A stretch of 41,629 bases of DNA. Origin: an uncultured Myxococcales bacterium. Its GTDB lineage: Bacteria; Myxococcota_A; Polyangia; Nannocystales; Nannocystaceae. The stretch lies in contig CADEGN010000036.1 of the NCBI GenBank assembly GCA_902826865.1, positions 1 through 41,629 of the forward strand, written 5' to 3'. Each line of letters starts with the position of its first letter. The stretch's first letter is position 1. Below are positions 25,993 through 34,389 of this stretch, piece after piece. Under the pieces are notes generated by a model that was not told where the DNA came from, searched no databases, and was given only the letters and a program-made list of their open reading frames with translations. The position numbers were made by a program, and so were the translations under genes.

Positions 25993-26379
25993 TCACTTCA
26001 TTTCCGCGTCGGCGCCGGCTTCCTTCAGCTTCTTGACCATCGCGTCGGCCTCGTCCTTGCTGATGCCTTCCTTCACGGTGGCGGGAGCGCCCTCGACCAT
26101 GTCCTTCGCTTCCTTGAGGCCGATGCCCGGCAGTAGCTCGCGGACAGCCTTGATGACGTTGATCTTCTTGTCGCCGCCGCTCTTGATGACGACGGTGAAC
26201 TCGGTCTTCTCCTCGACCGGTGCGGGCGCCGGGCCGCCCCCGCCGCCGGTGACCATGGCGACCGGCGCTGCTGCCGATACGCCCCACTTGGCCTCGAGCT
26301 CCTTCACGAGCGCGGCGATCTCCATCACAGGGAGGTTGGAGAGAAAGTCGACGACTTGGTCCTTGGTGATCTGCGACAT
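25993..26379 (-). CDS. rplL: 50S ribosomal protein L7/L12
   Basis: The 128-residue protein forms the mobile stalk that recruits translation GTPases. The N-terminal dimerisation domain ([20 protein letters not shown]) is joined by a Gly/Ala/Pro hinge (about residues 36-56) to the C-terminal domain ([20 protein letters not shown], then [17 protein letters not shown]). All family landmarks are present and the length is standard. It lies 42 bases after rplJ in the same transcript, with a purine-rich site (CAAGAAAGACA) in the gap. Confidence 0.98.
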   Translation of the reverse strand: MSQITKDQVVDFLSNLPVMEIAALVKELEAKWGVSAAAPVAMVTGGGGGPAPAPVEEKTEFTVVIKSGGDKKINVIKAVRELLPGIGLKEAKDMVEGAPATVKEGISKDEADAMVKKLKEAGADAEMK

Positions 26380-26421
26380 GGTTTTGTCTTTCTTGAAAAT
26401 CGTTGTGGATCGGTCGCAGCC

Positions 26422-26934
26422 TCAGGCCGCGTCCTTCTTGGCGTTGAGGACGTTGAGCAGGCCCTGGGCCGGCGCGTTGAGAACCCGAACGAACTGCGTC
26501 GCCGGGGTATTGAGCAGGGCCAAGAACTGGGCCTTGAGCTCGCGTGGACCAGGCATGCTCGCGAGCGCGAGCACACCGCCGTTGTCGAGCATCTTGCCGT
26601 AGGCGACGCCGCCCTTGATGCGGAGCTTGTCGTTGTCCTTGGCGAAGTCGCGGGCGACTCGCGCCGCCGCGCCTGGATCTTCGGGGTGATACGCGAGACC
26701 ACTGACCCCCTTGAGGAGGGGAACGGCGGGTTCATGCTCGGTCTGCTGGATCGCGAACCGAATCGTCGAGTTCTTGTAGACGTGGTAGCTGCACCCCGCC
26801 TCGCGGAACTTCCCACGCAGCTCGTTAACAGCTGCCACGGTGAGTCCAGCGAACTCGACGAGCACGAAGGCGCTGGTTTGAGCCAGTTCGCCTCGCAGCT
26901 TGTTGCTGAGTTCTTGTTTTGTTGCGCTGTCCAT
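26422..26934 (-). CDS. rplJ: 50S ribosomal protein L10
   Basis: The 170-residue L10 carries L7/L12 dimers on its C-terminal helix and binds 23S rRNA through its N-terminal domain. ELSNKLRGELAQTSAFVLVE, the AVNELRGKFREAGCSYHVYK segment with NSTIRFA, and the Ala/Leu-rich C-terminal helix (APAQGLLNVLNAKKDAA) fit the family. L10 with L12 represses its own operon by binding the leader mRNA in several bacteria; a structured leader is present here. The usual upstream genes rplK and rplA are missing. The nearest upstream gene is a glycosyltransferase on the same strand, about 600 bases away. Confidence 0.97.
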   Translation of the reverse strand: MDSATKQELSNKLRGELAQTSAFVLVEFAGLTVAAVNELRGKFREAGCSYHVYKNSTIRFAIQQTEHEPAVPLLKGVSGLAYHPEDPGAAARVARDFAKDNDKLRIKGGVAYGKMLDNGGVLALASMPGPRELKAQFLALLNTPATQFVRVLNAPAQGLLNVLNAKKDAA

Positions 26935-26946
26935 CGGATGGGACGT

Positions 26947-27019
26947 CTCGGTCGTGGGGCCCCGACAACCCGGCGAATGCCGGCGGGGCTCGTGGTCGGT
27001 TTTAGGAAGGGCGACCGAG
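26947..27019 (-). ncRNA. Probable L10-type regulatory leader RNA upstream of rplJ
   Basis: Thirteen bases before the rplJ ATG a folded unit is closed by CTCGGTCG (27012-27019) and CGACCGAG (26947-26954), a perfect eight-base stem. Inside are GCCCCG/CGGGGC and, within that, CCGGC-ATTC-GCCGG, with an asymmetric GTTGT on one side. A helix with internal bulges just before rplJ is where L10 leaders lie. The kink-turn consensus was not verified. Confidence 0.45.
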
Positions 27020-27216
27020 GCGAAGGCCGCACGCGGCCATACTCGTCACGCCTTCCACTCTGTGCGGGCCGCCCCCGGTCGACTTGGTGGGCGATTGACG
27101 TCGCGATTCCCGCGACGACCTGCGGTCTTGGAGTGGTGCCCTCGCGAAGGCGAAGGGCTGGTGAGGAGATGACGGGAAGCGGGCGGGACCTCCTGGGGGG
27201 AACGCAAATCGGTGTT

Positions 27217-27262
27217 CGCGACCCCGGTGAACGCAGCGAACTGCGGTCGGGGGCCGGTCGCG
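27217..27262 (-). promoter_or_regulatory. 5' hairpin of the rplJ leader
   Basis: Close to the predicted transcript start, CGCGACC (27256-27262 on the minus strand) pairs with GGTCGCG (27217-27223). Inside is CGCAG-TTCG-CTGCG (27232-27245), a perfect five-base stem with a stable TTCG loop. The leader from this point to the rplJ start is about 330 bases and has no supported gene; it contains AGGAGG near 27189 but no start codon at a useful distance. Confidence 0.4.
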
Positions 27263-27271
27263 AGGTGCGAA

Positions 27272-27300
27272 CCGATAGCAAGAGCCGTTCCGCCGCGCAA
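27272..27300 (-). promoter_or_regulatory. Promoter of rplJ-rplL-rpoB, shared element with rpoC
   Basis: On the minus strand TTGCGC (27295-27300) and TATCGG (27272-27277) are 17 bases apart. Between them CGGAACGGCTCTTGC carries GG, ten bases, GC, the sigma54 spacing, with ACG and TTGCT in the conserved places. Twenty-two of 26 bases are identical with the rpoC promoter, with differences only at positions 6, 7, 8 and 17. Similarity stops outside this block. Confidence 0.6.
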
Positions 27301-27529
27301 CTGCCCGGACGGGCCTGGCGAAACGCGGGGAGCGCACGCCGCGGACAGGCCTGTAGGGGGCGCGGTTTCCCGGCGAGCGCGGCGCCTGCGCGGGCGGGTC
27401 AGTCAGACGGTCGCCCGGCCGTCCGCCCAGGCAGTCGGGCCCGTGGGTCCGCCCAGGCGGCCAGCCCGCGGTCCGCCCAAGCCTCCACGCGGCCGGCTGG
27501 GGCATGTCCCCCGGTCGTGCGCCCACCCC
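27301..27529. other. Non-coding GC-rich spacer downstream of the glycosyltransferase
   Basis: This stretch lies between the glycosyltransferase stop and the rplJ promoter. Open frames here have no family features and poor codon pattern. It holds a triple direct repeat described separately and many short inverted GC-rich pieces that may end transcription from the glycosyltransferase gene. Confidence 0.5.
27421..27482. repeat. Triple 12-base direct repeat
   Basis: GTCCGCCCAGGC occurs at 27421-27432 and 27447-27458, and GTCCGCCCAAGC at 27471-27482, spaced 26 and 24 bases start to start. They lie between the rplJ promoter and the glycosyltransferase end. They could be binding sites for a regulator on one DNA face or simple expansion; nothing in the sequence decides. 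Confidence 0.6.
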
Positions 27530-29557
27530 TCAGCGCCTGCGGGTGATCCGGGTCCAGTCATGCCACAACGCCCCGCGGCGATGGACCAGGCGCATCGACA
27601 GCGTGCGGGCGCGGTCCACCACCACCGGGACGGCGACGTCGGTCCACTCGCCGCCGTCATCCACCTCGTCGCAGCCGACGTCGAGCCGCTTGCTGCGCTC
27701 GCCGGCGGCGACTTCGACCGTCGCGACCGGTCGACCGATCCCCGCGCAACGCCAACGCAGGCGCAACGTCGCGGTGTACTCGCCCTCGGGCAACGCCAGG
27801 CTCGGGCCGAGCGACAGGCGAAACGGTTCGATCGCCTCTGCCCACCACGGCACGCGGGCGCGAACCAGACCACCGTCCGCACTTGGATCGGCGAGCCGGG
27901 TGTCGGCGCGCTCGCTGCGTAACGCCTCGGCTTCGAAGGTCAGGCCGCCGGATTCGAGAAGCCGGGCGATCGTGTCGTTGCCGAGCGGGGCGTGGCGCGG
28001 ATCCCCAAGCCACAACGCCGTACCGGGGCTCTGGACCAGCTCGAGACCCGCGGGCAGCTCGAACTCCCGCGGCAGATCGACCGCCTCGACATGTGCAATC
28101 GGCCCGCGGCCACCCCACGGTGCGTTGGCTTGCGTGCGCACGCCGACACCGAAGTGTGTGACGGCGAGCTTGCGGCTACCGAGATCGAGATCGTGGGCGA
28201 GCCCAACGTCGGAGATGCCACGGCGATCGAGCTCGGCCATGGCGGCCGCGAAGCGACTCGGTTCGTCCCACACCGCCGGGTCGCGCAGGCGATGCGCGAC
28301 CATGGCGACGAGGGCGAGCACCGCGGCGGCCCAAGCTAAACGCGCTTGTTCGGCGCGCGCACGGGCGAGCACGAGCACAGCGATCGCGACGCCCAACGCC
28401 ACCACATCGACCCGTGAGACCACATCGGTCGCGGCTCGGCTGCAAACCAGGGCAATCGCAATCGCTCCGGCCAACGCCAGGGGTGAGCCCAGCGGTCCCC
28501 GCACCAGCGATCCGACGAGCCAAGCGAGCCCGCCCACGAGTGGGACCAATAGGTCGAGGGCGTACCACGGCAAGAGCGATCCGCTCAGGTTGTCGTAGAC
28601 GATCGCCGTCGCGACGGCGAACCACACGAGCGAGAGATCAGCCGGCAAGGGCGTGCCCTCTTGACGCCGACGAGCGAGCGCCACGAACACCCACGCGCCG
28701 AGGCCCACCGCGCCGAGCTCCCACGGGAGCGGCTGACCCGAATCATCCAGCAGGGTCGCGATCTCGTTGAGTTGACGCGCGTTCTGGCCCTCGTCGAAGC
28801 CGCGCACGCGTTGCACGATGCCAACACCGACAAGCTGCTCGAACCACGCTGACCCGGCGGTGCGATGGGCGAGCGCGACCCAAATGGCGCCGAGTCCGAG
28901 CGGGATGCCAAAGACGACGGCGAGTCGCCGATTGCGTTGCGCCGCGGATGCGCGCCGAACCGCCTCAACAAGTACGATCGGCACACACGCCAGGCCCACG
29001 GCCAGTTGCTTGGCAAACAACGCCAACGCAAGGCCAAGCCCCGCGGCCACGGGCCAGCGCCGCGACCCGGGATCTTCGACGGCCCGGGCATGGGCGAACA
29101 GCGCGAGCATGCACGGCGCCACGAACAGCGGCTCGATGCACGCGACCCGCCCCCACCGGGTGGCCGCATCGCACAGCCCAAGCCCGAGCCCCCACGCCAG
29201 GCCCATGGGCGCGCCGCCGATCCGCCGTCCCCACACAAACGCGATCGCGACCAGACCGAGCTGCGCCAGGGCGAACGGCACGCGCAGGGAGACCACGCTC
29301 ACGCCCAGCAGCTGGAAGCTGACTGCCACCAACCAGATCGACAGCGGCGGTTTGGTGAACTGGGTCGACAACTCACCGGCGGTGTCAACTGGCACCGACC
29401 ACACGCCGGTGGCGATCGCATTGCGTGCGTGGGCACCGTAGAGCGCTTCGTCGTAGGTGCGAAGCTCGCCGTGGCCGAGCGTTAGCGCGAGAAGGACGGC
29501 CTCAACACCCAGCACGAGCCCGAGCTCGAGCAAGAACTCGCGGCGCGTCTCGGGCAC
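27530..29557 (-). CDS. GT-C glycosyltransferase (ArnT/PMT-like, GT39/GT83 type)
   Basis: The 675-residue integral membrane protein has the loop-one motif RTYDEALYGAHARNA with Asp36-Glu37, typical of polyprenyl-phosphate-sugar transferases, and the FTKPPLSIWL loop (about 67-76). About ten to twelve membrane segments run to residue 440, including a run (LALAGAIAIALVCSRAATDV) between 370 and 395. After that comes a soluble C-terminal part of about 230 residues that is beta-rich. Such enzymes transfer a sugar from a lipid carrier to lipid A, protein or another lipid on the outer face of the inner membrane. The acceptor is unknown. The start is a GTG with TACCGT five bases upstream. It is in the same direction as rplJ but separated by 230 bases plus a promoter. 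Confidence 0.88.
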   Translation of the reverse strand: MPETRREFLLELGLVLGVEAVLLALTLGHGELRTYDEALYGAHARNAIATGVWSVPVDTAGELSTQFTKPPLSIWLVAVSFQLLGVSVVSLRVPFALAQLGLVAIAFVWGRRIGGAPMGLAWGLGLGLCDAATRWGRVACIEPLFVAPCMLALFAHARAVEDPGSRRWPVAAGLGLALALFAKQLAVGLACVPIVLVEAVRRASAAQRNRRLAVVFGIPLGLGAIWVALAHRTAGSAWFEQLVGVGIVQRVRGFDEGQNARQLNEIATLLDDSGQPLPWELGAVGLGAWVFVALARRRQEGTPLPADLSLVWFAVATAIVYDNLSGSLLPWYALDLLVPLVGGLAWLVGSLVRGPLGSPLALAGAIAIALVCSRAATDVVSRVDVVALGVAIAVLVLARARAEQARLAWAAAVLALVAMVAHRLRDPAVWDEPSRFAAAMAELDRRGISDVGLAHDLDLGSRKLAVTHFGVGVRTQANAPWGGRGPIAHVEAVDLPREFELPAGLELVQSPGTALWLGDPRHAPLGNDTIARLLESGGLTFEAEALRSERADTRLADPSADGGLVRARVPWWAEAIEPFRLSLGPSLALPEGEYTATLRLRWRCAGIGRPVATVEVAAGERSKRLDVGCDEVDDGGEWTDVAVPVVVDRARTLSMRLVHRRGALWHDWTRITRRR

Positions 29558-29719
29558 GCGCTACGGTAACGCGCGAACGGCCGGCGGCTCAACGAAGGGC
29601 GCTGCTTTCTTGCACGCAATCACATTTCGGGGGACGGTCGACCCCTTAGCCGGAACGTTGAGGACCGGCGAGTCCCATGGGCTCGCCCGGGCTTCCGCGA
29701 TCGTCCGGTGGGCGCGATC

Positions 29720-30578
29720 CATCTGGCGATGCGCTTTGCGGTCGGGGACCCCAGAATCGGCCGTGTTGGCGGCGCATAGCGTCTCCCAGGCGCTCAACTG
29801 GGCGCTCGTGCGGCGAGCTCCCGGAACCAGTCCGTATGGCATGGAGCTGATCACACCCGCGGGGGAACGCGTGTCCGTCAGTACGTGGACCCAGGGGCGA
29901 CGGCGCTGGCCCGCACCGCGGATTCCTGTGGGTCAGCCTGCGTTGCGACCCCAGGCTCGCGCCGGGTGGGCTCACGATCGTGCTCGACCGGCGCGCGCTC
30001 GCCTACGGCGGGCCTTCGATCCACACGGCCGTGCTCAACGGCCTGTTCATCGGTGTCGGTTTTGCCGTCAAGTCAGAGGAGTGCCCGTACAACTCCGCGT
30101 TGCAGAACCTCGATGCGTTGTCGGGGCTGCAGGTCATCGACAAGGACCTCTGGCTGTGTGGTGCCAACCAATGTCGATCGATGGACTGGACACCGCGCTC
30201 CAGGGTGAACTTCGCTACACCGTGAGGCTCAACCAGCTCAGCGCGCTCACAGGAGTGGGGGCGTTCTCCGACGTGACGTGGGCGGATGGCATCGACATGA
30301 ACCAGGCGCCCGCCCTCACCGACCTCGGTGGCCTCAGCGACCTCGAGGGCGCGATCAGTCTGTTCTTCGTCGAGCTCGGAATCGTCGACTTCGGCGGTTT
30401 GGAGTCGCTCGTCAGCCTCGAAGGCCGACTGGTGATCTCCGGCAATCCATCGCTGGTCACCCTCGACGGTCTGGATGCCTTGACGTCCGTCGACGAGGTC
30501 TTCATCTTCGGCAACCCCGCGCTCCCGCAGGCCGAGGCCGAAGCATTCGTCGCATCACTCGCCGTGAGCGGGACATGA
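29720..30578 (+). pseudogene. Frameshifted leucine-rich L-domain-like surface protein
   Basis: Three reading frames must be joined to read one protein. Frame 3 gives ESAVLAAHSVSQALNWALVR and then LITPAGERVSVSTWTQG. Near the G run 29894-29897 it passes to frame 1 (GAGPHRGFLWVSLRCDPRL, later SALQNLDALSGLQVIDKDLW). Near 30173-30185 it returns to frame 3 (SIDGLDTALQGELRYTVRLN to the TGA at 30576). The last part has receptor-L-domain or LRR-like repeats (PALTDLGGLSDL, LVISGNPSLVTLDGLDAL, VFIFGNPALP), common in myxobacterial surface lipoproteins. No start or signal peptide is visible, so the 5' end may also be lost. The left boundary is approximate. Sequence error at G runs is the alternative. Confidence 0.5.
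29909..29964 (+). repeat. Copy 1 of a 56-base direct repeat
   Basis: The 56 bases from GCCCGCACC to GGCTCGCGCCG recur at 31758-31813 with one mismatch (G for A at position 10). Both copies are read in the same codon phase as PH(R/H)GFLWVSLRCDPRLAP. Confidence 0.8.
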
Positions 30579-30843
30579 ACGTGTGCGGTAACCTCGACGG
30601 TCCGCCCTGTTGAGCACCGCGAGCGCCGGATCCAGGGCTGTCGACGAGCCCGCCTCGAGCCCGCCCGTCCCGCCGTCTCACCGCTTCGCGCGGTGGTAAT
30701 CTCCGCACGTTCGCACCGAACCCGCGCAGCCGATTCTCGATCGCCTCCTACCCACGATCCAGGTGACATACCCTTCGGATCCCCGTCTTCCCGCTGTGAG
30801 CCGCCAAGCTCCCGTGCTCGCACGTCAGCGGCCGCCAGGCAGT

Positions 30844-31422
30844 CTAGCGACCGCAGTCGACCAGCACCGTCTCACCCGAGATCAAGCCATCGCGGACGCG
30901 TACGTCGAACCTCACGTTTCCGATCTTCTCGCCGTGGCCGATGCCGTCCTCGGTCGTCGGTGGCTCACCGCCGCTGATCTCGATGTGAGACGCGTTCGTC
31001 AGCGTCTCCTCGTGAGACGGAACTGGATCGCCGGCGGGATAGAAATGAAAGGACGCGGGGTACACGATGCCGGCTGGTCGAGCACGCCCCTTGCCATGGA
31101 GATCCAGTAGGATCGTTGGACCGGCAGCGTCGCCCAGACATCCATCGGTGAACCGCGCGAGCGTCAGGCCCCATGCCACGTCCGAGCCGTCGTCCTCCTG
31201 CGCCAAGATCTTCAAGTACGCGACGTAGCCTTCGAACGCGAGATCGCGGAAGCGAGCGGTCAGCTTCGGCGGGTCGGCCAGGGCGACGCCCGCAGGCGCA
31301 GAGACCACGACCGCGGTTGTAGCACTCGACACCGGCGCGACTGGCGGCACGCCGCAAGCGGATGAGATCCACGTCGCGAGCCCGAGCCGCGCCAGCGTTC
31401 GCACCACCCGAGGCTGCCGCAA
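30844..31422 (-). CDS. Lipoprotein of unknown function
   Basis: The 192-residue product has a signal (VVRTLARLGLATWISSAC) with Cys after SSA, then a Val/Ala-rich linker and a beta-rich domain (KLTARFRDLAFEGYVAYLKI, TILLDLHGKGRARPAG, HIEISGGEPPTTEDG). No family was recognised; residues GIGHGEKIGNVRFDVRV suggest a beta-sandwich. The longest frame starts at a TTG at 31422; GTG at 31407 or 31404 would give a more typical signal and is probably right. It follows directly the stop of a Cys-rich fragment on the same strand. It is one of few intact frames in this decayed zone. Confidence 0.6.
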   Translation of the reverse strand: MRQPRVVRTLARLGLATWISSACGVPPVAPVSSATTAVVVSAPAGVALADPPKLTARFRDLAFEGYVAYLKILAQEDDGSDVAWGLTLARFTDGCLGDAAGPTILLDLHGKGRARPAGIVYPASFHFYPAGDPVPSHEETLTNASHIEISGGEPPTTEDGIGHGEKIGNVRFDVRVRDGLISGETVLVDCGR

Positions 31423-31606
31423 CTACGGCGTCAGCACAACCCGAGGCCGATGTCGCTCGCTGAGGCAGGTCATCGAGTCGCACTCCGAGGTCCACACGCG
31501 TCGGCCTCGTCGCAGGAGATCACGCAGCCGGTGCCGCAGGTGGCCCCGAGGCCGGGGTGGTCGCCGCCGGCGAAGGCGGACCATGGCTCGTCGGCCGACG
31601 GGTGCT
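31423..31606 (-). pseudogene. Fragment of a Cys-rich protein with a frameshift
   Basis: On the minus strand HPSADEPWSAFAGGDHPGLG and then ATCGTGCVISCDEADACG are read in one frame that stops soon after. The neighbouring frame continues plausibly as TSECDSMTCLSERHRPRVV to the TAG at 31423-31425. A stop lies just upstream at about 31604-31607, and no start is visible. It looks like the C-terminal remnant of a Cys-rich secreted protein. A further short piece on the same strand (CSVESIGCSDGVIPTLACN then a stop, about 31664-31726) may be part of it. Confidence 0.35.
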
Positions 31607-31720
31607 AGCGGGTGGAACTCCCAACCGGGTGAGGTGAGGCGCGACGCGTCTCGCCCGCGACTCAGTTGCAGGCCAACGTCGGTATGACCCCGTCACTGCA
31701 GCCGATGCTCTCGACCGAGC

Positions 31721-31921
31721 ATGGCGTCGATCTTCGCGACATCACGCGACGCCGCGAGCCCGCACCACGGATTCCTGTGGGTCAGCCTGCGTTGCGACCC
31801 CAGGCTCGCGCCGACCGCCGCCCCGCTATTCGCGAACCGCAACGTCGCGGCGGCGCGGGTACTCGAGGCGGTGTATCAGGAGATCGTCCGCTTGCCCGGT
31901 TTCCCGGACGTCATCACCTGA
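31721..31921 (+). pseudogene. Short remnant carrying the repeated GFLWVSLRCDPRLAP block
   Basis: The reading frame gives HGFLWVSLRCDPRLAPTAAP followed by FANRNVAAARVLEAVYQEIV and ends at a stop at 31919-31921. The first block matches the frame of repeat copy 1, the rest differs. Upstream there is an in-frame stop and nothing like a signal or ribosome binding site. It could be the end of a lost gene; the family was not recognised. Confidence 0.3.
31758..31813 (+). repeat. Copy 2 of a 56-base direct repeat
   Basis: Identical to 29909-29964 at 55 of 56 positions. The copies are 1.85 kb apart in the same orientation and lie in otherwise unrelated flanks. Confidence 0.8.
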
Positions 31922-31954
31922 TCGCCGACCCAGCCATAGACGCGGAGGCGTCGC

Positions 31955-32426
31955 TCACTGACAAGCATCTTTTGCACGTACCGAGAGCGTGATCGTGACC
32001 TCGGTGACAGCCTCCTCCTCGTCCGCGGTCACGCCCTCGCCCGCGCTGATGGGCGGCCGCTCATTCCGGTACTTCTTCACGATCCCGGGGTCCTTCTTGA
32101 CCGCATTCGCCAGCTTCTCATGGGCGACGACGGGCCCGCGGAGCGGCGTCGAGCAGCGTCTTGATGTCATCTCGGAGCCCGATCTCCTTGAGGCCGTTGC
32201 CTTCGATGGAGATCGCGGACAACACCGAGATCGCCCGCTCGAAGTCGTTTTTCGCCCCGCCGAACCGGTTGGTGTCGCCCACGTCAGCCGCATTGCGCAT
32301 CTCGACGAATGCGTTCTGCGCGGCCGTAGCTGCGAGCGCGGCCTCGTGACACTGCGCCTTGTACTGCGAGCAGGCTGAGACCACGAGCGGCACGACGAGC
32401 AACAAGACGAGGCGCGCGCGCATCAT
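31955..32426 (-). pseudogene. Small lipoprotein gene with one frameshift
   Basis: The 5' part (start ATG at 32424-32426) encodes MMRARLVLLLVVPLVVSAC, a clear lipoprotein signal, then helical sequence (YKAQCHEAALAATAAQNAFV, GGAKNDFERAISVLSAISIE) to LLDA near 32145. There the frame runs to a stop at 32118. The next frame continues as GPVVAHEKLANAVKKDPGIV and EEAVTEVTITLSVRAKDACQ to the stop at 31955. One inserted or lost base at about 32125-32145 restores a product of about 155 residues. Function unknown. Either a recent inactivation or an error in the GC-rich stretch. Confidence 0.55.
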
Positions 32427-32711
32427 GTTGCGGACACACCGCTCGAGTCCATGCGGGGGTCTGGCGCGGCGGGACCGCTGGCCGATGTTCGCGGTGCATG
32501 AAGTCAGAAGGGCCTCGGAGGACGCGCGAAGCGGCGACAGCGTCCCGCGTGGCGCGCGCGGTCTACGCTTGCGATCTCCTCGTCGGAGCCGGTTTTCTCG
32601 CCCACAAGTTGCAGCAGGGGTGGACGTCGCCAGTCGGTCCTGTTTTGGTCGAATCGCGATGGACGTCGGTCACTCAGATCCGCCCCGCCTTCCGACCGCC
32701 AGCGAGTCGCC

Positions 32712-33731
32712 GTGCAATTTCGCGTGGCCGCGAGCGCGACGGCCTCGCACCACCACTGGGTGGCCGCGATTGTGTGGAGCAACCTCTCGCGACGTGAGGG
32801 GCCCGGCGTTGCCGGTGCCTACGCGGGCATCGCCCGGAGTCATGTCGTGGCCCTGGGCTCCGGCGCGATGAAGATTCATGGCTTGGTCACGGGCGCTGAG
32901 GCGCGGGCCTACTGGCTCGAAGGCGATCTCGAGCGCGCACTTGGGGCGTTGGAAGACCTGCTTGCGGCCGAAGACACCCCGCTCGGGCGGACCCGGGCGT
33001 ATACCGATATTGCCGAGCTCCTGGCCGCGACCGAAGACTTCGAGGGGGCGATCGCGTATGCCGACGACGCGCTGGCGGCCAGCGCCAATGCGGCTGAACC
33101 CCTACCGATGCTGGGACTAACGACAAGCACAAGTCAGGCCGCGTGGATGCTGATGGCCGGGCAAGATGCCGAAGCCCTGGCGGCCTCGCGATTGATCGCT
33201 GCGACGGCGGACAAGAGCGAGCTCGGGCGGGGCGCCGTCGGTCTTGCGCAGACTAACCTCGCGGTCGTCGAGCTTGTCGCCGGTGATCCAGCGGCAGCGC
33301 GCACCGCTGCCGAGAACGCGCGCCGGGCGTACACCTCGACCCCGTCGGCTTCGCCTTCGCTGGGAACGTACGCGAATGCAGTCGGTCTTGCGGCCAGGAT
33401 CGCCGCAGCAGAGCGAGTTCTTCCCAACGTCGCGATGGCGATCGAGCTCGACATGGATCGCTTTCCACGCGACGATGCGCTTTCGTTGCTGGAGCGGCTC
33501 AATTGTCGGCTTGTGGTCGCGCTCGCGACGTATCCGACCGGACACGCGCGCGCGTCCCGGATCCACGCCGTGCTGCGCGCAGCGGAGGAGCTGCCGACAT
33601 GGGAGCTCGCGGACGCGCGCCGTGATCCACTTTTCTCTTGGTTGTGGGCGGAGCTTGTGCGCGAGAGCCCCGAGCTCCTCGAGTCGACGCGGACAGTGCT
33701 GTACCGGGACATCGTGGGCCTGCCGGAGTAG
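32712..33731 (+). CDS. TPR-like protein, possible remnant of a kinase-TPR gene
   Basis: The 339-residue frame is helical and TPR-like from about residue 55 (AEARAYWLEGDLERALGALE; AYTDIAELLAATEDFEGAIAYADDAL; AVVELVAGDPAAARTAAENAR). It resembles the C-terminal arrays of the two kinases in this window but lacks a kinase domain and membrane segment. The start is uncertain: the GTG at 32712 has no ribosome binding site and the first 50 residues are weak. It may be a stand-alone TPR protein or the 3' end of a lost kinase or regulator gene. Bases 32427-32711 upstream hold no gene that I can support. Confidence 0.55.
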   Translation: MQFRVAASATASHHHWVAAIVWSNLSRREGPGVAGAYAGIARSHVVALGSGAMKIHGLVTGAEARAYWLEGDLERALGALEDLLAAEDTPLGRTRAYTDIAELLAATEDFEGAIAYADDALAASANAAEPLPMLGLTTSTSQAAWMLMAGQDAEALAASRLIAATADKSELGRGAVGLAQTNLAVVELVAGDPAAARTAAENARRAYTSTPSASPSLGTYANAVGLAARIAAAERVLPNVAMAIELDMDRFPRDDALSLLERLNCRLVVALATYPTGHARASRIHAVLRAAEELPTWELADARRDPLFSWLWAELVRESPELLESTRTVLYRDIVGLPE

Positions 33732-33769
33732 ACGCGAGACCTGAGTCCTCCCGCACGTCCAGGCCGCTT

Positions 33770-34191
33770 GGCGCGCGATCTTGCGAGCTCCGCCAACGCA
33801 GCTGCGATGACATCGGTGTGGTGCTGCTGAGTTTTGCCGAAGTCACCGACGATCAGACCGCGCCCGCGCGCATGGCCTACGTGATCCAGGTGGTCGAGCG
33901 TGAGCCCATCGCAGGCTTGCTCCCCGATGGTCCTTTCCGTCCTCAGATGGCCGGAGCGATCCCCTTCGTCTGGTTGGACGCAGCGACGGACGACCAAGAG
34001 GCGTTTGCGTTCACTATTGTCATGCGAGCCGTCGACGAGGCGGGGACGTGGGACCGGCCAGCGATCCCATCGAGATCTCCGATCCAGGGGGCAGTGCGTC
34101 GGGGTGCCGCATCGCCGGCGGAGGACATCCGGTGTTCTTGCTGTTGATCCCTCTGTTCGTGTGGGCGCGTCAGCGTCGCCGGACGCACTGA
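33770..34191 (+). pseudogene. 3' end of a MYXO-CTERM-type surface protein, frameshifted
   Basis: One frame reads CDDIGVVLLSFAEVTDDQTA, MAYVIQVVEREPIAGLLPDG, and AFAFTIVMRAVDEAG. At the G run 34042-34045 it must lose or gain one base to continue as VGPASDPIEISDPGGSASGC and then HPVFLLLIPLFVWARQRRRT, ending at the TGA at 34189-34191. Gly-Cys, a hydrophobic segment and an Arg cluster at the very end form the tripartite MYXO-CTERM pattern, which in myxobacteria sorts proteins to the cell surface. No 5' end is visible; the TPR gene ends 40 bases before. So the gene is truncated and shifted. Confidence 0.5.
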
Positions 34192-34389
34192 TACGCCGTG
34201 CGCGGGGAATAGGCGGCGGCGACCCGCCCGTCGTCACCTATCGATCGGAGTATGATCGCGGGCGTGAACGGGTCTGCGAACTCGGCCGACGGCAAGTACC
34301 TCGCCGCATTGGACGGTCACGGCATCGTGCGCGCTCCCGATGACGACCACGCGGTCGGGCCCTGCATGACTTCGTCTTCGACGTGTTCG

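Noticed and set aside
27002..27526. 174-codon minus-strand frame upstream of rplJ
   Set aside because: It is Arg/Pro-rich without domain or start signal and would cover the shared promoter and leader; codon pattern is not that of the neighbours.
27301..27529. CRISPR-like array from the 12-base repeats
   Set aside because: Only three repeats of 12 bases with 12-14 base spacers, no palindrome of CRISPR type and no cas genes in the window.
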